A DNA stretch of 64,000 nt, taken from the NCBI GenBank assembly GCA_022453515.1, contig JAJNNY010000026.1, forward strand, positions 372,001 through 436,000, read 5' to 3'. The position numbers were made by a program, and so were the translations under genes. Under the pieces are notes generated by a model, which did no database searches, was not told where the DNA came from, and was given only the letters and a program-made list of their open reading frames with translations. Source of the stretch: Astrocystis sublimbata. Lineage: Eukaryota > Ascomycota > Sordariomycetes > Xylariales > Xylariaceae. Below are positions 34,872 through 47,700 of the stretch, one piece after another (positions within the stretch are counted from its first letter, which is position 1; the number at the start of each line of letters is the position of its first letter).

Positions 34872-37800
34872 CTGTTAATTGCTTAGTGGTGATACCAGAA
34901 GGCCTCGGCCTCGCCCGCCGTCTAACAACACGCCATGTCGAGGTCGAACCTTTTTCGCCGAGTGAGTGCTCACCTGCAGCTTTGGTCAGCCGGCAGGGTC
35001 GGCCAAGCCGGGCAAATCACTGCTGCTATGCTCTTGGAATTTTGATCGACTCAGTTTCTGGTTGCCCATTGCTCTGTCCGGGCAACGGTAGCTCCCGGAT
35101 AGTTACATGTATGATATGGAGCTCTTCTCGTCTCTCCTGGTTTAGAGTGGTAGGGTAGCCATGACGATACTCTGGCTATTAGCGTTTTCACGAGAATCAG
35201 CTATGTACGAGTACATGATTTCATCAAAGTTGTGTGTTGATCATAATCAAGCTCGCTTGATACTAGTTTTTTTTTTTTTAATAACCCGATGTCTCACCTA
35301 CTCCGTACATGCAGTAGTTGGTTGATGGGCTTACAATCTCAATTCGCTTAGCCATGTCACTTTGCTCGCTCTTTTCGAGGTAAAGTACAATGTCTAATTC
35401 TGTCATGACCCATATGCACGGTTTGCAATATGCGCGATTAATTCGCAGCACAGCTGCTACTTTGCCTACCCCATCTTCTGCGCATGGCCAGCCAGCCATC
35501 CTTCCATCCACCCTTTCATCCATCCATTCACCCACTCATGGGTGACACGAGACTATTCTTAGTGCTACAGTATTGTATCAACTGTGCTATCATACTGCAC
35601 AGTGATGAACATGCATGCATTGAGCCATGCACCCATGGTGCCCGCATTGCAGCATACAGAGTACAGTGCAGACCTATCTAGTCTAACCAAACTTCATGAT
35701 CTAGCGGTACGACAAACTGAGCTCGCCCAGGTCAGGTAAGCAAAATGCTCCTATTAAGCGAGGTCATCGAATTTATAATCCGAATTGCATTGTAAACTGC
35801 CCTCGTGCTGCGTGCAAGCTGAGGGTGGGACCTTGCTTGCATGCTGGGTGATGCATACTTGCCACTTGCGTCTGGATGTTGCCGCTTGCGTATTTGCAAG
35901 GCGCAAAGTAATAGACCGACATACGAGTCACATAACACTTGAGTACCAAGATCTCTCAAGAAATTCGCCTGGACTTGGTGGTCTCACTTGCACCTACCCG
36001 AAGATGCGAGCTTGAACCTCATCAGTATGCGTTAATTCAAGTTGACCACTTCAGTCCGTCATCTCAGCATTTGCAACAACAAATATACATTGTGTGCCTC
36101 GGTAGCCTACGCCATGCTTTTGCTCCGTGATCCACAACAAACATTCGGTCTAGCGGACAAGTCATACTCTCGTCAGAGCTGACTTCAAGATCGCTCATGA
36201 TTGTCTATTAATAATTGGCCCTAAACGGCGCGTCTGGGTCTTCTGGTATTATTGCAGCTAATACATCAATATTAGAAAGTAAGTATATAGATGCATCTAC
36301 TCGTACTATGGGTTGTATGTGTGCCCCATACCAAGTAACTAGTTTATATGGTGGAAAGGGCCATCTCTGACTCGAGATACTACATTTGGTAATCTCTAGA
36401 GCCTTTGTTTCAGGCTCCTATTTGGTGCAGCTTGGGAGCTGCTCGCCACTGGCAGATTGTCAGTAGTCGATCTCATCGTGTCCATCCACCACAATGCTTA
36501 CACGTACACGTGTGGACCAGCATCACTCTGCCATGATCAGCATTTCATTTGAGACACTACATACCTAGGCGAGCTAGGCAGGCGAGGACACAGTCGACAG
36601 GCTCTCTTTTCCTCCAAGGCTTGTGGGTGGTACCATACCCATTCAGCTGTGATTCGAGGACACTAGCTCAGTCTACATACACACACATTGTACAGAGGGG
36701 CTGTAACATCACAACCCCGCATTATTGGGCTTGTGTTGATGTTTCTGATATACTTGCTATTGTAGGTAATGGATCGCCTCAGGTAGCATACCATCCATCC
36801 ATGGATTGGGTACAAACAGTCAACCGTCTATTTATCTGGTCGGTTACCAGTCGCAGCACTGCGTTCCATGGCGGTTCAGAATCGCAAGGTCACCAGGGGC
36901 ATATCAAAAGTTAGCGCAGCGCTAGACTATGGCACAGCAGATGTTTTTGTAGGTCGAGATGGCTGCTATATGGCAGTCGAGGCAGTGTATACTCCGTAAG
37001 CAACACACCATTTCATGGTTGATCAGCCTCGGTGATCGATTCTACTATGGGAGCTTCGAGCATAGTAAAAAGAAAGATGGCAGCTCGAGATGAACTTGAT
37101 AGGTCGGTATGTCACCGTATGTGGTACACTTATGCCAGCACTAACATCATCAAGACAATACTTTATGGTCCGTGGTGGTCCAAGGTTGGGTTGGTCCCTG
37201 GCGCTCTGACGCTGACTCTCTGATCCTGCTGACCGTTTGCTTACTTACAAAGTCCTAATAATAACCGGGCTTTTGTCATGCCCTCACGCCGTCTTGTTTC
37301 GTAAAAGAATAATGCCTTCAGAGGTATCTATGTTTCACATGGCGAGTCCAGGGTCCTTCTCGATGTCCACGTTACATAGTGCCTGTGCAGTGCAGTGCTG
37401 TAACGATGGGCTGCAGGGTAGGCCCTCCTCTCTTGGTCTGACGTTTCCCCAGCTTACAAGTGGTGGCTTGCTCAGTCATACGCAAACAATGATGCAATGG
37501 ATTCGGGCAGTCTCGGCTTCTGATTCTCAACCAACAGACGCCAGCAGCTGGGAACCCGTATTTCGGCAGAACAGAATAGTAACAACCATCCTTGAAGTAC
37601 CGGTACGGGAGGAGTAATTGCACGTACGGGAAGGATTGTATGCCTACGTATGAGGTCATTCCCGATGTCCTGTTAAACTTGGGGTTGAATGTAACTCTCG
37701 TAATAACGTCCAATCTTGAGGCCCGATACGTCGCTGATTATACCATCCAGCCGCTGCCGCCTTGCGTCCTACGAGGTACTGCTGCTACCTCAGAGGCTCA

Positions 37801-38391
37801 GGTCGTAAAAACGCACGCATTGACAATATATCGCTTCTAGACTCCCCAGACTCTTCTGGCTATGACTGGCAACATTCTTGTCAGATCACCAAGTCATCAA
37901 AGGGCCGATATATAGTGATACATGTCCACTCTGCGAAGTGTCCAGGCATATGCTGCATTGCCGGTTCCTCTCGGCTGGAGGTTTTATGATATGATGTGTT
38001 GAGATGCAAGATAGTCGAGGCTGATCAAGTCCAGGTCCCAGGTATGATCTCTCGCATGGGTCGATTAGCCCACCGCCCCAACACATACCTACCAAGGCAG
38101 GTACTGCCAGAGTGGCGAGTGGAAGGGATATAGTCAGCCATTCAGCGAGGACAAATATCCTTCGGATGTGCGACTCGGTCGCCAGATCAATTCATGCAAC
38201 TCTCTCTGCATGCGTACGTAGAGGAGAGAGAGCCGTAAATACCTACCTACCTAGCCAGCCGGACCCAGCAGCACAACTGTTGAGCACCAGCCGCAGCAGG
38301 AGCAACAACGACGTCATCATGGGAGGCGCAGGCTCTAGCAGTCTCCGAGGCATCCATCGGCTGCCTGTCTAAGTTGTTTTGGTCTTTGTGC

Positions 38392-38429
38392 CTCAGCCCC
38401 TCAGCCACTCAGCCCCTCAGCTCCTCAGC
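38392..38429. repeat. Nine-base tandem repeat, CTCAGCCCC type
   Basis: About four imperfect 9-base units lie roughly 240 bases upstream of the ATP16 start codon. Confidence 0.75.
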
Positions 38430-38665
38430 GAAAGGCACGAGCAGGCTCCGCCTAGACCGGACTGGTGTCCGTCGTAGGAATCACCTAAATATGCCTGGAT
38501 AAATACTTATGTAGATGTAGCGAAACACGTGACCTCCCGCGTTGTCGAATCGGGCTAGAGCGGCAATGTGCCGACAATCCGTGTCTCCGACCGAGCATCG
38601 AATCCCAATTTGCTGCTGTTGCCCATCGTGAGCTGCCAAATCCCCAATTGACCTCGCCCGTCATC

Positions 38666-39512
38666 ATGAATGCCTTCCGCGTCGCCCGCGCCGCTCTGCG
38701 CGCCCGTCCCGCTGTTGCGCGGCTCCCCGTCCAGCCTCTGCAGCGAAGGGGCTATGCCGACGCCGCCCCCGACAAGGCTCGTACACACCGATCCCGGCAG
38801 ACGAAGCTGCTCGGCTAACGAATGTGCGTAGATCAAGCTAAGCTTGTCTCTGCCTCACCAGGTACGATGCCTCTCGCCTCTCGCCCCCCCGCCTGGTCTG
38901 CAGCAGTGCGAGACCATGTCCAGCGAGCCAGACGACGGCGCTGCCGGCTGAATGCCACCACCGCCGCCGCCGCCAACGCCGATGCTAATGTTAATTCCCG
39001 CACCAGTCCATCTACACGTCGCAAGGCGTTGTCCAGGTCAACCTCCCGGCCGAGTCCGGAGATATGGGTGTTCTTGCCAACCACGTTCCCTCCATCGAGC
39101 AACTGAAGCCCGGTCTCATCGAGGTCATCGAGGAAAGCGGCTCCAACAAGCAGTTCTTCCGTACGTACATACTACCACGACCGGCACGGCCACGACCGCA
39201 ACCACGATCAAGATAGCTGTGGGCATTTCGCTAAGTCTAGTGCTAGTCTCTGGCGGCTTCGCTACCGTCCAGCCTAACTCCGTCCTGAGCGTCAACGCCG
39301 TCGAGGGCTACCCCCTAGAGGACTTCAGCGCCGACGCTGTTCGATCCCAGATCGCCGAGGCACAGAAGGTTGCCAACGGCAGTGGCAGTGAGCAGGATAT
39401 CGCCGAGGCCAAGATCGAGCTGGAGGTAAGGCGCCCACTATCCGATATTGCTATACGGCTGTCTTACTGACGATGTTAGGTCCTGGAAAGCTTGCAAGCT
39501 GTCCTGAAATAG
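38666..39512 (+). CDS. ATP16: Mitochondrial F1 ATP synthase delta subunit (ATP16)
   Basis: Part of the central stalk of mitochondrial ATP synthase (the counterpart of bacterial epsilon). Exons: 38666-38776, 38832-38861 (30 bases), 39007-39160, 39247-39425 and 39480-39512, giving 168 aa. Residues 1-30 are an Arg/Ala-rich mitochondrial presequence (MNAFRVARAALRARP) ending RRGYADAA. The body matches the family in order: DK|IKLSLSLPHQ|SIYTSQGVVQVNLP, GDMGVLANHVPSIEQLKPGL, QFF|LSGGFATVQPNSVLSVNA, QDIAEAKIELE|VLESLQAVLK. The acceptor at 39246 was preferred over one at 39240 because it restores FLSGGF exactly. The first intron has no usable GT donor in phase; the only fit is AAG|GCTCGT, a GC-AG intron. 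Confidence 0.93.
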
Positions 39513-40044
39513 ACTGTATAGAGGATATATTGGTGATCGCATAGCAACTTGTACATCAGAATAATTCCTACAATACCCAAGAGCAAAGCACAGCGCAGCA
39601 GCCTTGTGCCCTTGAAGTCCATACTCGCGCGACTACCCTGATGATGTGAACGCGCCTGCTTGCGATGTTTGTTGCAGCTGCCTTACCTTCGTGTTGCAGA
39701 TAGCCACTTCCTAGGAATATGTGTCAACGTATCGCCTAAGGATAGACTGTGCACTGCCGGGCTGATGGATCTTGCTCTCATCGGGTAGCACCTCGCCGTC
39801 TCCTCCCTATGCTTTGCAGACCGCCAACATCATATCAATATACCAGCCCTCTCCGCGTATTGCGCTAATTGCTGGGCTTTTGGTTTCGATGTATTGATTC
39901 TGTTATTCATCATCCCTTTAATCTCAAAGATCTGCTCGTTTTGATGTGAATGATACCAACCAGACTGACTATCCTACTATCGATTCAAATCCTACCGAGA
40001 CCGTCACATCCCACTCGCATCAACTTTATGCTTCATTTCACCAG
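39513..40044. other. Intergenic ATP16 / zinc-finger gene
   Basis: About 530 bases between two plus-strand genes. The frame of the downstream gene is open back to 39922 but has no ATG there, so an unseen upstream exon is possible. I see nothing else. Confidence 0.5.
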
Positions 40045-42735
40045 ATGAGCTCAACCAATAACAATGGCTCCGCTGGACACGCGTGGGCAAACTCGGCTAC
40101 TGTTTCGCAACATCCGGCCCGTTTCCGAATAGATACTCCCTCAATTCGCTACCTCGACATGCCGGACTTCAGCGCCCCTCCAGCTTCCCAGGTATATGTC
40201 TTGCACAACTGCGGACGTATCGAGCAGAACGAGGGACAACCTCAAAATCTCGGGATCCGAACATCATTTATGTTGCAGCCTTCCTCGTGTCGAAGGAGTT
40301 TTTCTATGGGTCACTTGTGTGACAGATTTGGCCTCACGGAGATTCGTTCGTCTAGAGGACAACATGCTGACTCGGCTGTCGAAGGAACTCGGTCCAATCC
40401 GACTCGAACCCGCGTCTCAACAGCTCCCCTTGGTGGAACGCCACCTTTCATAAACCCATTGCTTCCTATGCAGTCACCAAACTTGCCATCAGTCTCCATC
40501 GGCTTGCATGAGACGCCAGATATCGAGCGCTGGAGGTCAGCCCGTGACATGTTCAAACAATACAATGTTAGTAGGCCCTCTGGCTTGTTTTCGAATATCG
40601 AAGATCTCTCTCTATCAGGGGATGGAAATGCCAGCCCCCGAAGATACTGCCGTTACTGTCATATCTGCTCGCATCCCACTCTGGCTCCCACACATTGCTC
40701 ATCTTGTGGGCATCGTTTTTGCGAAAGGTGCAGGTGCGAGGTAATCAGCGGCACTCCACACGGACATGCTGAATCTTCTCATCATCTAAGCCCCAACATT
40801 ACCAGAGACGGGTCACAATATGCTTCTTCTGGTATGGATTTCAAGTCCACGCAACAAACTTCTCAGGGTCTGGACATGCCTAGTTCTGCTGCTGAAAACC
40901 GGCAACAAAGCCGCCTAGGCACGCAACTACAAGAATCCTCAAATATCCGTTCGAATACTAGCTGGCAAAAGAAGCAGAGGCGTGGAAATGAAACCTCCGT
41001 GGCGCGTAGCCCTATTGACAATGTTCAGTCGGTGCAATCTATTGACCAAAATCCATTTGTCGTCCAAGACAGGGAGCATAGGGAACAAGGGACTGATCAC
41101 CATGTCTCTTCGCATACTTCAAACCGAGGAGATTTTGAAGGGCATCTGGGAAAACCGATTCCCAAGCGGCAATATCCCTTTCAGCATGATGAGTCGTATT
41201 CCAGACACGAGACTGGGCAGAGCAGGCAGACTGTGGAACCAATCGGCGATTCCAAAGTGACCTCTGAAGTGGCAGCTGGAAAGTCCAATCCCGATAACGG
41301 TGCAATGCGAGACGAAAGCAAAGTTCCTCATCGCCATCATTCCGCCAGTTTTCACAGCTCCCACCATATTGTGGAGCACCTTTCGTCGGCAGCTGGCCAC
41401 AATGCCTACGATCTACATGCAGGTCGCAATGGAGAAAGGAGTAGGCCAATTTCGTCCAGGGCAAGCTTCAAACGGAGCCCGAATCTCCAGCCTCTCACAA
41501 CGCCGAAGCCAGTCACTCGAATTGATTCGTTTCAGTGGACTCCAGATCCTGTCCATCCAGGCCACCCGCATCGGTCGGGCGAGGGGGGACAACAACTTTC
41601 TTCCGCGCTAGAAGTCGCGACAGGAATGTCAAACCGTGAAACTCACGAGGATGCCAATGAGACCACACATATATCTTGGAATACGACTTCAAATGAAGCC
41701 AACATTCGGCATGAGCAAAAGGAGACACCTGGTGGTACAGACGTATCTCAGCGTGAGTACGAACCCCGTAGACACCGCTTGGTCAGCCCACCATTATGGT
41801 TGAAAAGTCCAACTAGGGAAGTCGCCGGTGCTACCACTGCACCACATCATGCTCATGCGAGGAGTGTTGAAGCGTCTGAGAACGAGCACAATCATGTTGA
41901 AAAAAGCAACACTGGCCACAGGAGCGATCAAACAACCTATTCCCCCAATCCCACAAAACAAACGGCAGAAAGCCGAGAACAACACCATTCTCGCTCAATG
42001 AGAACACCCAACTCTGCCACTACGGGAGCAAGAGCGATGGGTTCGTCTCACGAAACGTCGAAGGCACCAGTCGAACCGATCTCTACCAAGCAAAAACCTC
42101 GATATACTCCCATGGCAGTGTCAAAGCGACGTGAGATATTCGAGTCTGGTCGGGGTCACAGGGATACTCCCCCTTTGATGGGGAATACGAGTCACGTCCG
42201 CCAAACGTCTTCTCAGCAGGCTCAACACCGAGACGTAACTCCTACTGCTCATAGTAGACGAGTTCAAGAGCATATAAAAGGCTAGGAAACTCAAAATACG
42301 CATTTGGATTCGGACATTCGGTCTCACCATGAAGAGAATGTCTCTAGGTCCCAAGAAACACATCTTCATCGTGGAGGGGCAGAAAGATCATTCAAATCCA
42401 CAAAACACGGTTCCGAACAACAAGCTGAGCCAAGCTGCCTTCACGAGCGCTCATCAGAGGTGGAAATCACCAAGCCAATGCCCATCGCTCCTCCGAATCA
42501 TGAGTGTGACTGGAAGGAGAAGTACTGGGCTTTGACGGCTGAGGTCCGTCAGCTTAAGGCTGAGATGTCGGTGACACAGATGTTATCCAAGAGTTCTGAT
42601 GTACTCACTCCTAGAGAAGAACAGCATGGGGACAATCTGGATCTTCTAGGTGTGACTGTTATACTACACTCCAAGCACAGGGAGGATATCGTGATTAACA
42701 CTGACGCTACGCACGATGCAGCACCACCTGAGTAA
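40045..42735 (+). CDS. Large low-complexity protein with Cys-rich zinc finger
   Basis: I do not recognise the function. From the first in-frame ATG (40045), exon 1 runs to 42234 and exon 2 from 42286 to 42735, giving about 879 aa. The 51-base intron (GTAACT...GGCTAG) is phase 0, and its last three bases are the TAG that would otherwise stop the frame. The same frame continues open for 150 codons beyond it. Around residues 200-232 is a compact zinc-binding motif, CRYCHICSHP followed by CSSCGHRFCERCRC, resembling RING or zinc-ribbon folds. The rest is Ser/Thr/Gln/His-rich and predicted disordered. The end includes a likely coiled coil (WKEKYWALTAEVRQLKAEM), typical of a structured C-terminus. 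If the intron is retained, the protein ends at 42285 without this segment. Confidence 0.7.
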
Positions 42736-43917
42736 ACACCCGTATCACGGGCAACAAGCGAGGAAAGAAAGGGCGGGCAGGGGAATATTCAGAGATGCTT
42801 TGGATCCCTAGAGCTTGAGTTACCAACGCATTCGGGTTTGGAGGGTTACGAAATTATAACTAATTCTTTATGAATAGAAAATATCCTTGTACTCCGTACC
42901 AATCTCTATCGGTTCCTTCTTCTTTTCTCAAGCACGCAACAAATTAAATGCAAGCAGAAACATCGTGCCTTTAACGAGGGCAATCATGAGGTGTGATAAG
43001 TAGCTCTCCCAATGAAGGTCGTGAGACCGACCACCCACTACCCCGGTCGACCGAGGAAAACCTTACATCCCAAAGTCCTAGGGCTCGGCTTTTGTTGTGT
43101 CTTTTATGCTCTATGTCTGAAGTCGGGCAACAAGTGCCTCCACTGAATGTCCCACGACCGATATGCTGAAGAGGTTTTTTTCCATTGCTACTGATTACCT
43201 ATCTGGATAAGGGTGCGCCCCAGTTGAGAGTCAATATGGGATCAGAGGGTGTGCGTGTGTGTCAAAGAGCTCTGCCTTTTGGATACGAGTCCGGTTAGCA
43301 GTCTGACACTATTCAGTCGCTTATATGAGTCTGGCTCGGAAACTATCCTTGTGTGAAACATGGATGAGCAGACCCCAGCTTGGGCTTTTATAACTCCATT
43401 GTAGTTTCATGATAAATGACTCGTGTACATCAGCTTCAGAGATCATCTCATGCCCTCAACCCTATAGGTACATATAAGGACAATTAAAACAACAGGCAGC
43501 GCAACTATCGTCAGTATACCTTCGATGTACTATAGTCCCAAGCGAAAAGGAGATTTGTATTTAGATGAGCATTTCACAGGTCTTTTCTCTATGAGCGTCT
43601 GTAGATACCTTGCCAAGGAAGTTTGACCCTGGCATTCTGGGACCAGCTCGTGAAAACCTCCTGAGGCCTTGCAAAATATGTACTCAGAGAACTTGTATTG
43701 CTCGGGGACCATGGTTGTCGCCTTGAAGCTATCCACTACCTCATGTATTACCTCATACTAACTAACACTTTGACCTGTACCAACAACCACGAAGCTCTGT
43801 ACAACCCTACCTATGCACCCCCTAAATCAAACCCTGTACTAACAACCACAAAGCTCAACGCCGCCCGGATGTACCTACTAGGCAGACATGCGGTATGTGT
43901 ACATGTCCACTAGCTCC
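42736..43917. other. Convergent intergenic, zinc-finger gene / hydrolase
   Basis: About 1.2 kb of 3' flanks. I see no gene. Confidence 0.5.
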
Positions 43918-44703
43918 CTAGGCACCAACAACCTTGTTCACAATGTCCACCATGTCTGTGGTAGCTGTGAAATGCGGGCAGTGGCCTGTCGCCAGTTTGA
44001 AGGTCTGCACCTTGACACCTTCTTTTTCGAGACCGGCTACAAAGTCCTCCTGGTAGTGTATAGGCACCGATGTGTCGTTGGTTGTGTAGACGTAAGATGT
44101 GGGGATATCGCGCCAGGCTGCGTGCTCAATGGGCTGGTACATGCCCTTGCCGTTCCATCGAACAAAGGTGGCCAAGTAGGCATCGACTTCGGCGTCGTCC
44201 ATGTCCTCCACGGGGCCGACCATGATCCCTTTCGGATTATGGAAAAGGCAGGTATCGTCGTCAGCAAAGTCGAAGACGAGGGGGACAAGATCCATGTTGT
44301 TCATTCTTTTCACTATATTCATCATGGCATTGCCTTCGGGCACTGCATAGGCCGTCATGTAAATGAGATGAGATATGCCACCTGGGAGGCCTTGCTGCTG
44401 GCGTGCTTGGGCGCCGAGCCCATACAAGGCATTCGTCCCAACCTGACCACCATAGGAGTGCAGAATCGCCACAACGTCGCGACCAGCTTCCACAAGGCTC
44501 TCAACATAGCTGCGCACGAGATTGCTGTCGCTATACAAATCGGCATTGGGAGGGCGCATGCCGTTGGTAGACGGGAGACGTGGGATGTGGACTTCGTAGC
44601 CTTGAGACACAAGCTGCGCTCTCATCTTTTCGTATGAAGCGGGCACGTGGCCGCCTCCGTGCACGATGACGAGTGTTGGCTTGGACTTTGTGCTGGATGC
44701 CAT
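43918..44703 (-). CDS. Alpha/beta hydrolase (esterase-like)
   Basis: Single-exon enzyme of 261 aa, with no signal peptide, so probably cytosolic. The ATG at 44703 begins MASSTKSKPTLVIVHGGGHV and was preferred to the extension to 44736. The oxyanion region is HGGGH, the nucleophile Ser lies in LHSYGG, the acid is probably Asp in YTTNDTSVP, and the catalytic His lies in TGHCPHFT near the C-terminus. This places it with the small plant-type salicylate and methyl-ester esterase superfamily (AB hydrolase), but the substrate cannot be read from sequence. It is convergent with the zinc-finger gene and flanked upstream by a 5 kb gene-poor region. Confidence 0.88.
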   Translation of the reverse strand: MASSTKSKPTLVIVHGGGHVPASYEKMRAQLVSQGYEVHIPRLPSTNGMRPPNADLYSDSNLVRSYVESLVEAGRDVVAILHSYGGQVGTNALYGLGAQARQQQGLPGGISHLIYMTAYAVPEGNAMMNIVKRMNNMDLVPLVFDFADDDTCLFHNPKGIMVGPVEDMDDAEVDAYLATFVRWNGKGMYQPIEHAAWRDIPTSYVYTTNDTSVPIHYQEDFVAGLEKEGVKVQTFKLATGHCPHFTATTDMVDIVNKVVGA

Positions 44704-47700
44704 TGTGAACGATGTCGGCGGAGTTATCAGTTGCAAGCACGTCGTAGGGGGGCAAGAATCAAGAAGATGGTGTTGATGAGAGTGTTGCGAATCGTTCTAA
44801 AGGTGTCGAGTTGCTTTGTTTCCACAAAGTGCAGAGTTGGTTTGTATTGGTTCATGTTGATTTTATATCAAAATAGGCATAAATTCCAAATCAAGGGGCG
44901 ATGGGTAGAAAGAGGTATACGAACAAAGAAAAACTAACTGGTCCTCATATTACAGATCACAAGGTACTAGTTAGTTATACTATTCTCTGAGCTGGGTTAA
45001 AGGTTAATACAGTCCCTTCACAATAACTAGACTCAGCCCGTTATCATACCTTTCAATTCGTCCCTAGGTACCTCACTTAGATAGTTAGTCTTGTTTAATG
45101 CATCCTTACCTAGGTATATTATGCATGGAGGTGTGCATAGATAGTCCGAGGCTTTATATGTGACTGAGATACTCTGCAACCTTGGGATAGCACCCGCAGG
45201 CCTTTACGAAATGATATACTCCCACGGTCCTTACCCGAGGTATCTAATACCTTCTTATTGCTTAGTAGCAATATTCTTATATTCTATAATTGTAACATAT
45301 TTCGCTTTTTGACTCATAACTGTTATTCTAGTAAAAGCCCAACAGGCGCCCTTTATGGTCTCTACTGTTACTTTGCCTAGCAGAGTGTGGAGCTATTTAC
45401 TCATAGCCTCGTTTTCTATTGTTTGCACTAATGTTATATGCAATATGAGTTACACTCGTGCATACTGATGGCGAAGTGCTTCGGTATATTACCCATGTTC
45501 TCATTAAGCCCCCTTAACCCGTCTACGGACGCAAGTATGCTGCGAGCTTGCACCCTTTTGGTCGAGAGCTTGTACCCTATGTTGGTCGAAAGCATAAGTC
45601 CCGCCCCTACGAGAGTATTAATAAGCGCTATAGGCTATCGGTGTTGTTGTTTGGATATACCTTTCTTAATGCAAAACAATGAGACATTAGCTTTTGCCTA
45701 CTATAGAAAGGTTCAGGGCTGTGAGGTAGTTTTGGTACCTAGGTAGTGTTGTTAGGCCAGCCGTATTTCGTGTTGTTTTTCACTCATGTGAACCACTATG
45801 TATTGGATACAATTGATTCTAATGTGTACCTATAACTTTGTTCAAGGAAAGGGCAAGCCGTCTCGCGCCAGACGTCTTGATAAGGATCAAACCATTATAT
45901 AATAGACACACATACCCGTATGTTTATATTATACATACTTGCTTGCCTCCTAGATAGATATGATCCTATAAAATCATAGGCGCATTTTGTTTCGTAGCTG
46001 CCTCTTCGCCTTAGATACAAGGATGAAAGTGTCAGGACGTTATCTATATGTTTAGGTGGCTTTCGGGCGATAGCTTAGTCATGAGATCACCGACGTATAA
46101 TTACGTATCCCACCTACCCTCACAGTTCAAGCTTTTGAGAATCCCCATACACCTGGGAGGGGCCACAACTCTGAAAACAGAAAAGAATCAGCATTCCAAA
46201 ATGTGAGTTCAATGGTAGCGGAGGGTCTATGGATGATGGATAAATCCATACCCGGCAACCAGCTTAACTGCGACCTTCAGCTTTTTCTGATCTGAAATAC
46301 GTTTTCTCCATTGGACGTTTCCCGTCACGGAGTATTACATAACTACTCTGCAAATTACCTAGGTAGGTAGCAGCCAAGTCGATTAAATTCTGCAGCAGCT
46401 TCTTGCGATGCCCGAGCCGTGTGACGTACCAATCCGAATCTAGTTTCTTTGCCTTCCAGGTCACAATGAGACAGCAGTACATATTAAATTAGCCCTGGTA
46501 ACCACACATGTGATGGAGTAGATATTTGGTTGGCGACGAGGGGTTTTCCGCATCCCGCACTCGGAAAAGCAGACCCGATTAGAGTTCACATTTTCCAACG
46601 TACGACATACCGTCACATAGGCAAGATTCATAATGGAGGACTACCAGCCCAATGACACTCTGACTTAGCAAGTAGGATCTTGTCGGCCCTGACGGATATA
46701 TACGTAGCCTCCCATTATACGTACACTGACAAGACTGAGTCCTGATAATTGATGTCAACGACTGTCTCGTACCTTGTTGTTGATCTGTACCACAGCATCA
46801 GCCAAGACGGGTATGGGCAAGATGGTCAACTCAAAGCGGTGCCAAGACATGCCTCCACGGGCAATAAGCTTTGCCAAGTGGCTAGCATCACATCAGGGTT
46901 TCCGGTTAACGGCAAATGCTAGTGCAGAGGAGTACTGGCTCGAAGCCAAGACCGCGAACCGAACACTTTCAAATAGCCAACCCTATTGACGAAAATCTTG
47001 AAGCGCGGGACCAGCGGGCAGAACAGCGGGTACTTGAGGGCAGCGCATACGAGTAAGCGGCAACACCGTAAGCGTCGAGCCGTGATCCGTAATCCGTGAG
47101 CCACGAGCCATTGAGCCACCGTACTATGTACGTCGTATCACATAGCTTGACTGGACAACAGAGTGTGAGAGTAGATGGAAGTCAATCAAGCAATGGACCA
47201 AGCAAACTGCAGTTCGAGCCCAAGGGTCTTGGCGATGAGGTGCACGTGCCAGCTGATGCTCTGCAATGATCCGACTTGTTGCGGGGAACGGGAAGCCATC
47301 ACGTTCAGCCCAGCCCAGCCCACATGGGCAATATTGACGGGTGTTGAGTTGAGTGGACAGGTAGTCGAAGCGAGAGAGGTCAGTACCAACGCGTCTGTTC
47401 GCCAGACCTCTTGCTGCACCTGAGGCGGTCAACGCAGTTCTAGACCCCATGCGTGGGCGTCGCTAATCCGAAGTTATCTCCAGTTGCTAACCTCCAAGTC
47501 AACTGGAATAGCGAAACCTGCTACACTAGGAGGCACACGAGCACATTAGTACAGCAGGTAGCTTACGTACCGGCTAGGTCCTCCAGATCCCAGTTTCAGC
47601 CCTTTTTACTAACTGAGGAACGAGGAACGAGGAATGAGGCATGAGGGCGAGGGTGTGCGCTAAACTTTCCGACGTTGCCCGTTGAAAGGCTCAATACGCC

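Larger units (their letters stand above)
32593..38665. other. Gene-poor 6 kb region
   Basis: I recognise no coding gene in this stretch. It holds several simple repeats, listed separately, and two perfect palindromes centred on GAGTACTC (33515-33532 and 34313-34326). Open frames are short, have no homology that I recognise, and often overlap on both strands. Non-coding RNAs or regulatory DNA are possible but not supported by anything I can see. Confidence 0.5.
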
